From: JAAHGY01 sp051439365 | GTDB taxonomy: Bacteria; Cyanobacteriota; Cyanobacteriia; CAKZMO01 | Assembly (NCBI GenBank): GCA_051439365.1 | Contig: JBFRWC010000348.1 | Span: 1-22,587, forward strand | DNA: 22,587 nt | Direction of reading: 5' to 3' | Shown here: positions 8,329-16,567 of the stretch, piece by piece | How the letters are laid out: each line of letters opens with the position of its first letter | Numbering within the stretch: position 1 is the first letter of the stretch | The notes under the pieces: model-generated | Seen by the model: only the letters and a program-made list of their open reading frames with translations | The model's database searches: none | What the model was told of the DNA's origin: nothing | Program-made: the position numbers and the translations under genes

Positions 8329-10578
8329 TCACTCAATAAACTGCTCCCAGTGACGAAGAATCTCAGCAATGGACCAAGCCTGAGAGATAGCCCCTTGGGG
8401 GGCGTGAGGATAATCTCCATCAAAAATCTCGGAGACTGATCCGAGGCAGACTTGTTGGGTGAGGTGATCCAAAATCAAGCGGGTATCAAAGGGCAGGGGG
8501 CGATCGCCATAAAAACGCTGCCAAGCCCGGATAAAGGGACCAAGTAACCAACTCCAAACCGTGCCTTGATGATAAGCGCGATCGCGACAGTTCATGTTGC
8601 CCGCGTAATGGCTGTGGTAATTTGGCTCAAAAGGAGCAAGGGAGCGTAAACCATAGGGGGTAAGGAGATGGGCGATCGCTAGATCTAAAGCCTGTTGACC
8701 TTGAGCCTCGGAAAAACCACAGTGAGCCAGGGAAAGGGCCAAAATACCATTGGGGCGCACACTCGGATCAGGCGCATCATCGGGGCAAATTCGATCGTAA
8801 AAATATTTCTGTTGCGGATTCCAAAATACTTTCAAGGATTTCTGTACCACCGCAATCTGTTGCTCATATCGATGAGCTTGGCGGGTGAGGCTTTCCACTT
8901 TTTTGGGAGTATCCCCTTCCGCCAGCGCTATCTCCTTGAGTTGGTTGGCCCACTGTCGCGCCCAACACAGACTGGAATACCACAGCGCATTAGTTTCAAT
9001 CACCTTACCGGTGCGGGGCGTAACGGGCACCCCCTCAATCATCGTATCCATCCACGTCAAGGCAACCGTTGGGCTATTCCAAGTAATCAGCCCATCCACC
9101 GCGTCCACCCCAATATTGTGCGATGTTCCCGTCATCAGCGCCTTGTATATGGCCCGAACCGTCGTGGGATATTGCTCCACCAAAAAGCCCCAATCTTGGG
9201 TCGCATCCAAATATAGCCCCAAGGCTTCTATCCACCAGAGCGATACGTCTAAGGTGGGATAAGGCATTGGGACTTCTTGTTCTGGAAGCGTGTTGGGAAT
9301 TAGGCCCCGTTCACAATATTGGGCGGTAGACTTGAGCAACTGACGCGCCACAGAGAACCGCTTCGTGGTCAATGTCAAACCAGGAATGGCGATTAACATC
9401 TGGCGGACCCAGGCTTCAAACCAGGGATAACCCGCAATTACGGTAGGGGTAGTACTGGCCTGGTGATAGACCAGACATTGATCGCCAGCATAGAGAAGTC
9501 TTGCCCACAACAGCGATCGCGCCTCTGGCTGGGGCAAACAACTTGAGTCTGCTTCTTTTTCAGCCTCCCAATGGGGTCGATGAAACAAGGCGGCACTCAC
9601 TTGTCGGTCCAGGGAAGCAGGTTGGTTAGCCCAATCAGGCCTAGATGGCTCGATCACTTGCTGCTGGAATCGTTGACTTTCCAACGATATGGCTTCAGCA
9701 AATGTATCAGAGGTTAGGGCTAAATCGGTAGGGCGATCGCCCACCCGTGCTTCTAGCGTCACGGATTCTCCCGGATGGAGCATCACGGTTAAATAGCCCG
9801 GACTGTACAAATCTTCAATATCGCTCAAGCCCCGGCGAGTTTCTTCAGGATAGCAATAGTCCCAATACCACAGCCCGTCCGGGCAGTAGGTGCCTTGGGA
9901 CCAGCGGAGGGACCAGGGCGTACCGCTCCACTGAGGCCGAATGGCCTGTAATAAAAGTTGTTGTTGGGCCACAACTTGGGAAAATTGGAGATGGTCTGAG
10001 GCACGTTGGTGGTGGTGGAAAAAGCGATCGCCAATCAACGGACGCAGAGTCAACACTGCCGGCTTGTGGCCTTCGTAATGGTAATGGATTAGAACCCGGT
10101 GGCAACCGTATAGTTCAGATGCGGACGGCTGATAATCAGTGATGTCACGAAAGGCGGAGTCAGTGTCCTTTCCCGCCTTGGAGAGAACCTGGGGCTGCAC
10201 CGAGGCTGAGGTAGCCTGCGGGTCCAACGCCAAGGTGCAAGTCCAATGGGGCAGAAAAATCTGTCGAGAAAGGTGCCACTGCTCCTTGCCCCAAGTCCAG
10301 GTTGGCACAGGCGATGACTGAAAAGACTCTAACCAGCGGTAGCCCTCAGGCCCGACCTCGCCGCTTTTCCAATAGTTTGTATTGAGGTCGTAGTGATAGT
10401 CATCGACTTCTAAGCAGGCATCAATATGGGAGAGGAGCAATCGGCGTTGATTGGGGGGGACAAGGGCTGCAATGAGCCAACCGTGGTAGGTACGAGTATG
10501 GGCATCTCCAACCGTGCCGCTGGCAAAACTCCCCAAGCCATTGGTCAAAAGCCATTCCCTTGTGTCTAACTTCTCCAT
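8329..10578 (-). CDS. glycogen debranching enzyme (amylo-alpha-1,6-glucosidase, GH133 type)
   Basis: This 749-residue protein should hydrolyse alpha-1,6 branch points of glycogen in the cytoplasm. The N-terminal domain (about 1-300) opens with the typical EWLLTNGLGSFASGTVGD and TYHGWLIA motifs. The C-terminal (alpha/alpha)6 domain (about 325-749) carries TWMD (508-511), PRTGKVIETNALWY (521-534), RPNGILALS (608-616), YHQGTVWSW (669-677) and SEIFDGDYPHAPQGAISQAWS. By analogy with eukaryotic debranching enzyme, D511 and E717 are the likely acid and base; this is inference. One motif departs from the family as I know it: the usual GYPWFxxWGRD reads GYPWFEAWVRQ at 383-393, losing the Gly and the final Asp. 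The start ATG at 10578 lies 77 bases from the divergent TPR frame. It probably works with the GH13 enzyme in glycogen breakdown. Confidence 0.9.
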   Translation of the reverse strand: MEKLDTREWLLTNGLGSFASGTVGDAHTRTYHGWLIAALVPPNQRRLLLSHIDACLEVDDYHYDLNTNYWKSGEVGPEGYRWLESFQSSPVPTWTWGKEQWHLSRQIFLPHWTCTLALDPQATSASVQPQVLSKAGKDTDSAFRDITDYQPSASELYGCHRVLIHYHYEGHKPAVLTLRPLIGDRFFHHHQRASDHLQFSQVVAQQQLLLQAIRPQWSGTPWSLRWSQGTYCPDGLWYWDYCYPEETRRGLSDIEDLYSPGYLTVMLHPGESVTLEARVGDRPTDLALTSDTFAEAISLESQRFQQQVIEPSRPDWANQPASLDRQVSAALFHRPHWEAEKEADSSCLPQPEARSLLWARLLYAGDQCLVYHQASTTPTVIAGYPWFEAWVRQMLIAIPGLTLTTKRFSVARQLLKSTAQYCERGLIPNTLPEQEVPMPYPTLDVSLWWIEALGLYLDATQDWGFLVEQYPTTVRAIYKALMTGTSHNIGVDAVDGLITWNSPTVALTWMDTMIEGVPVTPRTGKVIETNALWYSSLCWARQWANQLKEIALAEGDTPKKVESLTRQAHRYEQQIAVVQKSLKVFWNPQQKYFYDRICPDDAPDPSVRPNGILALSLAHCGFSEAQGQQALDLAIAHLLTPYGLRSLAPFEPNYHSHYAGNMNCRDRAYHQGTVWSWLLGPFIRAWQRFYGDRPLPFDTRLILDHLTQQVCLGSVSEIFDGDYPHAPQGAISQAWSIAEILRHWEQFIE

Positions 10579-10655
10579 AAGTAAGGTAGGTGCTTAAGTA
10601 AGGTGGTGTTGCACTCTTAACACGGTTGAGCCTGTGATGTTAAAAGTACGGTAAG

Positions 10656-11768
10656 ATGAGGCCGTTATGCTGTGCGACTTTTTGCGTCATGCTTGCCTCT
10701 CTCCCGTTTGGGGTGATTAATGCAATGAAATCCCAGTTTGTCATCTGCACCCAAATCAATACAGACCGGGTTCCCATCCTAGCATGTCGATTCGGTCGTC
10801 GATGCTGTAAGAGAAACAGAGATCTGCATTTGCGTTTGATCGACAAATTGAACGCAGTGTCTGGGGTGACAGCACTATTCCTATTGCCAGCATTATTCAA
10901 TCCCGCTTGGGGAACTTCAGCTCTGGCAAGCCCAGTGGCAATCCCAGTGACATCGCCAACTTTTTCTGCGATTCATCTGGCCCAAGGGATTTCCCCTACG
11001 TCACCTGCGGACCAAGCGATTGCCGCAGGATTACAGTCTATCCAGCAGGGAAATGTAGAGGAGGCGATCGCGGCCTTTGAACAGGCGACTCTGCTTGCCC
11101 CCCAACTAGCAGCGGCTCACTATAATCTAGGGCTAGCTCAACGCCAGCAGGGTGACTTACAAGCTGCCGCCAATGCCTTTTTTCAAGCGATTCAAGCCGA
11201 TCCGTACTTTGCCACCGCCCATGCAAACCTAGGAGCGGCGTTGCTAGAGGGGAATAACCTTGCACTATCCCAGCAGTATCTCCAGCAAGCCCTTGAACTT
11301 GATCCGGAGCTGGGTCTGGCTCACTATAATCTGGGGCTGGTGTATCAACAAACAGGAGAGATCAACCGGGCCATACATGCGTTTGAGCAAGCAATGGTGT
11401 TTAGCCCCAATGCGCCAGAACCTGCCTATTACTTGGGGCAACTCTATCGACAACAAGCGAACGATGAGGCAGCACTAGCCGCTTTTGAACAAGCGATCGC
11501 CCTCAATCCTAACTATGCCGAAGCCCACTACAGTCGCGGCAGTATTCTTTACGGACAACAACAGTTTCACTCAGCCCTCGATGCCTTTCGCACATCTGCC
11601 AGCGTAAATCCGTTCTATCCCAATGCTTACTATGGAGCAGGGCTGGTGTTCTTACAACAAGGCCAAGTCCAGGAATCCCAAGACATGCTGGACTATGCCA
11701 GGATATTATTTCTGGAACAGGGTAATACTGAATGGGTGCAACAGATTGATCAGCTTCTCAATCCTTAA
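10656..11768 (+). CDS. exported TPR-repeat protein (start uncertain)
   Basis: The longest frame is 370 residues. Residues from about 116 onward form seven consecutive 34-residue tetratricopeptide repeats, e.g. AAAHYNLGLAQRQQGDLQAA, with the W/Y-L-G-A-F-P consensus spacing. TPRs are protein-interaction scaffolds; no enzymatic domain is present. Residues 59-92 look like a signal peptide: LRLIDKL, then a hydrophobic core (VTALFLLPALF), then a cleavage-like ALA-S. The segment before it is Cys/Arg-rich and unlike a real N-terminus. Start candidates are ATG 10656, ATG 10689, ATG 10725 and TTG 10830; only the last gives a compact signal peptide. A -10-like TAAGAT at 10652-10657 overlaps the first ATG and argues against it. 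The mature protein is probably periplasmic or thylakoid-lumenal. The partner is unknown. Confidence 0.82.
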   Translation: MRPLCCATFCVMLASLPFGVINAMKSQFVICTQINTDRVPILACRFGRRCCKRNRDLHLRLIDKLNAVSGVTALFLLPALFNPAWGTSALASPVAIPVTSPTFSAIHLAQGISPTSPADQAIAAGLQSIQQGNVEEAIAAFEQATLLAPQLAAAHYNLGLAQRQQGDLQAAANAFFQAIQADPYFATAHANLGAALLEGNNLALSQQYLQQALELDPELGLAHYNLGLVYQQTGEINRAIHAFEQAMVFSPNAPEPAYYLGQLYRQQANDEAALAAFEQAIALNPNYAEAHYSRGSILYGQQQFHSALDAFRTSASVNPFYPNAYYGAGLVFLQQGQVQESQDMLDYARILFLEQGNTEWVQQIDQLLNP

Positions 11769-11850
11769 ATCAAGCTGAAATCAAACTGCTGTAACCAAAC
11801 TTCAACCAGGGGGCAAGCATCTTCCCAAAATTACGGTAGGGTAGCTTATC

Positions 11851-12516
11851 ATGTGGGATGTTCCTTTAATGTTTCGATCGCGGTGTAGGGTGAGGCGGAG
11901 ACAACGGCACACAAGACTAAAACAGGGCCGACAACCGAGCCAACGACGGTGCCGGTGGTGGGCATTGACGCTAGCGATCGCCCTCCTACTCATGGGTGGG
12001 CATTACTATTGGCAACAACGCCAGCTCCAACCTGACGCGATTCTTGTGCTAGGGGGGGCCGAAGAGCGCGAACACTTCGCCGCAAAATTTGCTCACCAAA
12101 ATCCTACCCTGCCCATTTGGGTCTCGTCCGGTAGCAATCGGGATTACGCTGAGTGGGTTTTTGCTGAAGCCGGTATCAGTGGCGATCGCCTCCACTTGGA
12201 TTACCAAGCCCTCGACACCGTCACCAATTTCACCACCTTAGCCAAAGACTTTAAAGCATCCGGTTTTGATAGCATTTATGTGATCACATCAGACTATCAC
12301 ATGCGTCGAGCACAGGTAATTGGCAACATTGTCATGGGCAGTCAGGGGATTCAGTGTCGTCCCATTGCGATTGAATCGGATCGTGCCCCCGAGCCCCTCC
12401 GCAAAGTGATCCGAGACGGGGTGCGATCGCTCCTTTGGGTAGCAACAGGCCGCACAGGTACCGCCCTTGGCTATCTCTTGCAAGACAAACAGCACGAGTC
12501 CCGACTGCCAGAGTAA
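11851..12516 (+). CDS. DUF218 / YdcF-like membrane-anchored protein
   Basis: This 221-residue protein begins with a strongly basic stretch (Arg-rich, about 8-36). One transmembrane helix follows (about 37-51, LTLAIALLLMGGHYY), then a DUF218 domain. Domain landmarks are DAILVLGG (62-69) near its start and the conserved YVITSDYHMRRA segment near the middle. DUF218 includes E. coli YdcF and SanA/ElyC, proteins tied to envelope or vancomycin-sensitivity phenotypes; a phosphate-binding Rossmann-like fold is assumed, but no reaction is established for this branch. The positive-inside rule puts the domain on the periplasmic side. AGGG lies nine bases before the ATG at 11851; M7 (11869) is an alternative. 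It is 82 bases downstream of the TPR gene and may share its transcript. Confidence 0.82.
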   Translation: MWDVPLMFRSRCRVRRRQRHTRLKQGRQPSQRRCRWWALTLAIALLLMGGHYYWQQRQLQPDAILVLGGAEEREHFAAKFAHQNPTLPIWVSSGSNRDYAEWVFAEAGISGDRLHLDYQALDTVTNFTTLAKDFKASGFDSIYVITSDYHMRRAQVIGNIVMGSQGIQCRPIAIESDRAPEPLRKVIRDGVRSLLWVATGRTGTALGYLLQDKQHESRLPE

Positions 12517-12633
12517 CGGTTTGAGATTTTGGGGATTGGATTGGGAGTTCCACCTAAAAATTGGGATAAATAAAAATGATGTCCCATTCACACTCTAACC
12601 GATGAATACCCGTGTTTCCACCCTTTCAAAATG

Positions 12634-12639
12634 TATAAT
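12634..12639 (+). promoter_or_regulatory. -10 box candidate for the GT4 gene
   Basis: TATAAT at 12634-12639 is a perfect -10 consensus, 110 bases upstream of the glycosyltransferase start. No good -35 box is found at the right spacing (TTTCCA at 12615-12620 is too close). If used, transcription would begin near 12646, so the octamer array at 12655-12743 would be almost the whole 5' untranslated region. Confidence 0.4.
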
Positions 12640-12654
12640 AAACCACCCTAGACC

Positions 12655-12743
12655 CCCCAACACCCCAACTCCCCAACTCCACTAACTCTCCAACTCCCTA
12701 ACTCCCCAACACCCCAACTCCCCAACTCCCTAACTCCCCAACC
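12655..12743 (+). repeat. C-rich octamer tandem array (11 units)
   Basis: Eleven head-to-tail units of an octamer with consensus CCCCAACT fill 89 bases; variants are CCCTAACT, CTCCAACT, CCCCAACA and one 9-base unit CCACTAACT. A higher-order period is visible: the run CCCCAACA-CCCCAACT-CCCCAACT occurs at 12655 and again at 12704, 49 bases apart. The array ends five bases before the ATG at 12749 and leaves no room for a Shine-Dalgarno sequence. Short C-rich tandem repeats are known in cyanobacterial genomes, usually between genes. Confidence 0.92.
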
Positions 12744-12748
12744 CCATC

Positions 12749-13975
12749 ATGACCTCACCTAACTCTCCCCTAAAAATTTCCTTTATCGTCAGTGACTTGT
12801 CTGGCGGTGGTGCTGTCCGAGCGTTTCTGCTGGGGCAAGTATGTAAAGCACTGGGCTACGCTGTCGAAGTGGTTGGTTTTCAATTTGGCCCAGAGTTGTA
12901 CGCCATTCCCCCGGAAAATATGCCCGTTGTCAGTATTCCGGGGGCAGAATATCCCCAATTTATCGGTGCAACTCGACAATTGTTGGCCAAAATTGACGGG
13001 GATATTCTCTATGCCGTCAAACCTAAACCTTCAAGTTTTGGGGTGGGACTGCTGAAAAAGTGGCAGACGGGTCGTCCCCTGTTTCTCGATATGGATGACT
13101 GGGAACTGAGTTGGCACGGGGGTGATGAGTGGCGTTATCGTCCGCCATCCCTTAAGCAGTTCTACCGAGATATTTTCAAATCCAATGGCGAGTTGAGGCG
13201 ACCGGATCATCCCCTCTATGTTAAGTGGCTTGAATCGTTAGTCTCGAAGGCGGATGCCCTGACGATAGACACGTCATTTTTGCAAAACCGTTTTGGTGGG
13301 GTCTATGTGCCCAATGGCAAAGATACTGACTTGTTTGATCCCACGGGTTACGATGGCGATCGCTCCCGACAAAAATACGGGTTGTCGGACTACCGAGTCT
13401 TGATGTTTCCGGGCGCACCCCGACCCCACAAAGGTGTAGAAGACGTGCTGATGGCCTTAGACCAACTCGATCAACCCGATTTACGCCTTGTGATTGTTGG
13501 TGGCAGTCCATACGATGACTACGATGCCCAATTGATGGCTCAATGGGGACGCTGGATTGTGAAATTGCCCCGTTGTCCCGTGGAGCAAATGCCAGAAATT
13601 TTAGCCGCCGCCCATGTCATGGTGGTTCCTCAACGGGATACCCTAACCGCCCAAGCTCAGTTTCCCCTCAAACTCACTGATGGCATGGCCATGGGCAAGC
13701 CAGTCCTTTCCACCCGCGTTGGCGATATCCCTGACATTTTGGCAGATATTGGCTACTTGGTGGACCCGGAATCCCCCGACCAATTGGCAGAGGCGATCGC
13801 CCATATTTTTGCTAACTTTGCCGAAGCCACCCAACGGGGTCAACAGGGACGCACCAAATGCGTCAGCCATTACAGTGTGAAAACAATGGCCCAAACCTTA
13901 GCGAAAATGCTCACCGCTTATGACACCGGGCCTACCCCTCAAACCATCCCAAGGCCCATTGGTTCAGTTCACTAA
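12749..13975 (+). CDS. glycosyltransferase family 4 (GT-B fold)
   Basis: This 408-residue protein should transfer a sugar from an activated donor to a glycan or lipid acceptor at the cytoplasmic membrane face. The N-terminal Rossmann half starts KISFIVSDLSGGGAVRAFLLG with a Gly-rich loop. The C-terminal half contains VLMFPGAPRPHKGVEDVL (217-234), LVIVGG (247-252) and the donor-binding FPLKLTDGMAMGKPV (305-319). In that motif Asp311 replaces the second Glu of the usual E-x7-E pair, and the first Glu is not conserved. The segment LDMDDWELSWHGG (113-125) is unusually acidic. The gene lacks a ribosome binding site because the octamer array precedes it. It is followed 116 bases later by an ABC exporter, suggesting glycan or glycolipid synthesis and export. 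Donor and acceptor are unknown. Confidence 0.87.
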   Translation: MTSPNSPLKISFIVSDLSGGGAVRAFLLGQVCKALGYAVEVVGFQFGPELYAIPPENMPVVSIPGAEYPQFIGATRQLLAKIDGDILYAVKPKPSSFGVGLLKKWQTGRPLFLDMDDWELSWHGGDEWRYRPPSLKQFYRDIFKSNGELRRPDHPLYVKWLESLVSKADALTIDTSFLQNRFGGVYVPNGKDTDLFDPTGYDGDRSRQKYGLSDYRVLMFPGAPRPHKGVEDVLMALDQLDQPDLRLVIVGGSPYDDYDAQLMAQWGRWIVKLPRCPVEQMPEILAAAHVMVVPQRDTLTAQAQFPLKLTDGMAMGKPVLSTRVGDIPDILADIGYLVDPESPDQLAEAIAHIFANFAEATQRGQQGRTKCVSHYSVKTMAQTLAKMLTAYDTGPTPQTIPRPIGSVH

Positions 13976-14091
13976 AGTCCGCTATCCCCATCAGGTTCTC
14001 TACAATGGGGGCAACTCCCTGTCCCCTTCGTCGATTGAGTTAATTAGCTGATTGCCCCGATAGTCTTCATTGCCAACTACCCCATGTCGCT

Positions 14092-16200
14092 ATGACTTCA
14101 TCTTCTATCCCTGGCCTACATCCTATCCAACCTGATGCTAAACCAGAGGCTAAACAATTAGCCAGAGTCTACGTCCCGATCTTTCGCGATCGCCTCCTGC
14201 TCAGCATGACCCGACGCTACCCGATCCGAACGATTCTCACGGTTTTGATGGGGTTTTCTGGAGCACTGTTCAACGGGATTAGCACCGTGTTGGTGGTGCC
14301 TGTCATCCTAACTATTTTGGATCAAGCCATCGATCCGCGAAATATGCCTCCCCTGCTCAAACTATTGCTGACCCCCTTTGAAAGCATTCCTGAGCCATAT
14401 CGGTTGGCAACCATGACTGGAGCCATTTTGTTGGCCCTGGGCCTGAAGAACCTGACCAATTATATCAACACAATGATGGGGGGTAGCCTCAAACTAGCCA
14501 TCACCACTGATTTACGGGAACAAGCCCTCCAAATGTTGTTAAATGTCGATCTGGACTTCTACAGTAAAACAGGAGTGGGAGATATTCTCAACCGGATCAA
14601 TGGTGAAACGGTGCGAACCGCCAGATCGGTCCAAGCCCTCCTTCGCATCACTGGCCATGTGATTACTATCACAATTTTTGTGTATATCCTGTTAGGGATG
14701 TCGGCGAAACTAACCCTGGCTGCAGCCATTTTATTTTCCGTGGTGGTTTTGATTAACCAGACTTTTATCCGTCGCTCCAAGGGATTTGGGAAACAGCTCT
14801 CCCTTGTATCGCGGGACTACTCTAGCCGCGTAACCGAAACACTCACAGGGATTCGCCTGATCAAAGAAACGGTCGGCGAACATCGAGAATATGCCACCCT
14901 CCTGAAGCTGATCCAGCGTCGAGAGAAACTCGATTTTCAAGCCCAGGCCAACGCGGCCGCCATTAGTCCAGTGAGTGAAATGGTTGGGATTACGGCCCTC
15001 CTTGGCATCGTTCTGATTGGACGTTTTTTGTTTACGGGAGAACTGCAAGCCCTATCTACGACGCTGCTAACTTATCTAGTGGTGCTATTTAAGCTCCTGC
15101 CCGTGGTGGCCCAGTTAAATACGTCCCGGAGCCAGTTTGCAAACTGCGCGGCTAGTGTAGATGTGATCCATCATTTCCTGAAGCGGGATAATAAGCCTTT
15201 TATGCCCAATGGCAAACAGCGATTCAATGGGCTTGAAACGAGTATTCGGTTTGAAGACGTGTCATTTGCTTACCCTGAGACGGAGGCTCTATCCCTCAAA
15301 CATGTTGACCTGACGTTGCCCAAAGGCACAACCCTAGCGCTGGTGGGTGAGTCAGGGGCAGGCAAATCGACTCTAGCCGATCTCCTACCCCGATTTTATG
15401 ACCCGACTCAAGGCCGCGTCACCATTAATGGCACGAATTTACAGGATTTTGATCTCCACTCGCTTCGATCGGCAATGGGGATTGTCAGCCAGGAAGCATT
15501 TTTGTTTAACGATACGGTGCGGAATAATATTGCCTACGCCCGCCCCAATGCTACGGATGAAGAGATTATTGATGCGATGCAGCGGGCCAATGCCTATGAG
15601 TTCATTATGAAGTTGCCCCAAGGCTTGGACACCCAAATTGGCGATCGCGGCGTACTCCTTTCCGGTGGACAGCGACAGCGGCTAGCCATTGCCCGTGCCC
15701 TGCTCAAAAACGCCGACATTCTGATTTTGGACGAGGCCACCAGCGCCTTAGATACGGCCTCGGAGAGATTGGTCCAAGAAGCCATCGATGAGTTGAGTCG
15801 CGATCGCACCTCCGTTGTCATTGCCCATCGTTTGTCCACCATTCGAAATGCAGACCAAATCGCGGTGATGAAACAAGGACAAGTGGTGGAACTAGGCAAT
15901 CATGATGAACTCTTGGCTTTGGGCGGTTACTACCATCAACTTTATACGATGCAGTTTGCCAAACAGTCCGTTGATGACAACCCCACCCCTGCTTACTGTT
16001 CCCCCACACGCCAATTGGAGGTGAGCCAAGCCTCCCATGCCATTCGCGATCGCCTCAACTCCATGATTGGCAGCCTTGGGGTTGTCGCGGATGGGCTCGT
16101 GGATAACCCGGTAGAACAAAAGGAAATGCTCTTGGAGGCTTACGAGTCGGCTAGTGAAATGTTGCAATTTGTGGAAAAAATGGAGAGCCAACAACAATAA
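14092..16200 (+). CDS. ABC exporter, fused permease and ATPase, with HisKA-like C-terminal tail
   Basis: This 702-residue half-transporter of the MsbA/HepA type is expected to dimerise and export a lipid, glycolipid or polysaccharide precursor. Residues about 45-340 form the six-helix membrane domain. The ATPase domain has Walker A GESGAGKST (419-427, K425), Q-loop SQEAF, signature LSGGQ (523-527), Walker B ILILDEATSALD (D547, E548) and the switch His579 in IAHRLS. The protein extends about 75 residues past the normal end of the ATPase. The tail from about 640, SHAIRDRLNSMIGSL...ADGLVDNPVEQ...AYESASEML, resembles the two-helix DHp (HisKA) domain of cyanobacterial histidine kinases. It keeps the H-box His (649) but lacks the usual Glu after it and the Pro. 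No kinase ATPase domain follows. The neighbouring GT4 gene suggests a shared glycan pathway. Confidence 0.9.
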   Translation: MTSSSIPGLHPIQPDAKPEAKQLARVYVPIFRDRLLLSMTRRYPIRTILTVLMGFSGALFNGISTVLVVPVILTILDQAIDPRNMPPLLKLLLTPFESIPEPYRLATMTGAILLALGLKNLTNYINTMMGGSLKLAITTDLREQALQMLLNVDLDFYSKTGVGDILNRINGETVRTARSVQALLRITGHVITITIFVYILLGMSAKLTLAAAILFSVVVLINQTFIRRSKGFGKQLSLVSRDYSSRVTETLTGIRLIKETVGEHREYATLLKLIQRREKLDFQAQANAAAISPVSEMVGITALLGIVLIGRFLFTGELQALSTTLLTYLVVLFKLLPVVAQLNTSRSQFANCAASVDVIHHFLKRDNKPFMPNGKQRFNGLETSIRFEDVSFAYPETEALSLKHVDLTLPKGTTLALVGESGAGKSTLADLLPRFYDPTQGRVTINGTNLQDFDLHSLRSAMGIVSQEAFLFNDTVRNNIAYARPNATDEEIIDAMQRANAYEFIMKLPQGLDTQIGDRGVLLSGGQRQRLAIARALLKNADILILDEATSALDTASERLVQEAIDELSRDRTSVVIAHRLSTIRNADQIAVMKQGQVVELGNHDELLALGGYYHQLYTMQFAKQSVDDNPTPAYCSPTRQLEVSQASHAIRDRLNSMIGSLGVVADGLVDNPVEQKEMLLEAYESASEMLQFVEKMESQQQ

Positions 16201-16221
16201 TATGATGGCGATCGCCACGTT

Positions 16222-16408
16222 GGTTAGATGCTGAGTGACTGACAAAACTGCCTAAAACCTTGTCCCTGCCTTGGGTCAGGAGACCTGACCCCTACATTGT
16301 CCCAATCCCTTGTAGGGGAGACCTGCCCCCTACATTGTCCCAATCCCTTGTAGGGGAGCGGTTTCCGCGCCCAAGCCCCGATTTTTGTCAGTCAACCAGG
16401 GTTAGATG
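16222..16408 (+). mobile_element. MITE-like element with 17-bp TIRs and 9-bp target duplication
   Basis: A non-coding 169-base element (16231-16399) has terminal inverted repeats CTGAGTGACTGACAAAA (left) and CTGGTTGACTGACAAAA (right, as reverse complement), matching at 15 of 17 positions. It is flanked by a perfect 9-base direct repeat, GGTTAGATG, at 16222-16230 and 16400-16408, as expected for a target-site duplication. Inside are a hairpin GGGTCAGG-AGA-CCTGACCC (16273-16291) and two identical 30-base palindromic units (16289-16318, 16327-16356). Each unit is bounded by CCCCTACA and TGTAGGGG. There is no transposase, so movement would need one supplied elsewhere. A second copy starts at 22515. 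The element lies between the ABC exporter and the 2TM gene. Confidence 0.88.
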
Positions 16409-16435
16409 ACTTTTGAGGGTCTACGGTTAAACCGG

Positions 16436-16481
16436 GTAGGGGAGCGAGTCGTTCTCGCTCAGTTAAATTTTGAGTCAACCA
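16436..16481 (+). repeat. degenerate fragment related to the MITE right end
   Basis: GTAGGGGAGCG (16436-16446) matches 16350-16360 of the nearby element exactly. TTTTGAGTCAACCA (16468-16481) resembles its right terminus TTTTGTCAGTCAACCAG. The spacing between the two matches is 32 bases here and 33 in the element. Between them is a 7-bp hairpin GAGCGAG-TCGTT-CTCGCTC (16442-16460). This may be the remnant of an older copy. Confidence 0.4.
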
Positions 16482-16567
16482 CGGCACACTGAAGACTGGC
16501 CCTTATACTGAATAAGTGATTTTTCACCGATCACATAAGTTCTACTACACCTGTACTGAGAGTATTT

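Noticed and set aside
8695..9262. Long plus-strand reading frames (173 and 125 codons) opposite the debranching-enzyme gene
   Set aside because: They lie wholly inside a gene with clear GH133 motifs, have no ribosome binding site and encode no recognisable protein.
12655..12743. Octamer array considered as a CRISPR
   Set aside because: Units are 8 bases and directly adjacent, with no unique spacers and no cas genes nearby.
16289..16356. Two 30-base units considered as a CRISPR-like or terminator array
   Set aside because: They are internal parts of an element bounded by TIRs and a target duplication, and the same unit recurs at the window end within a second copy.
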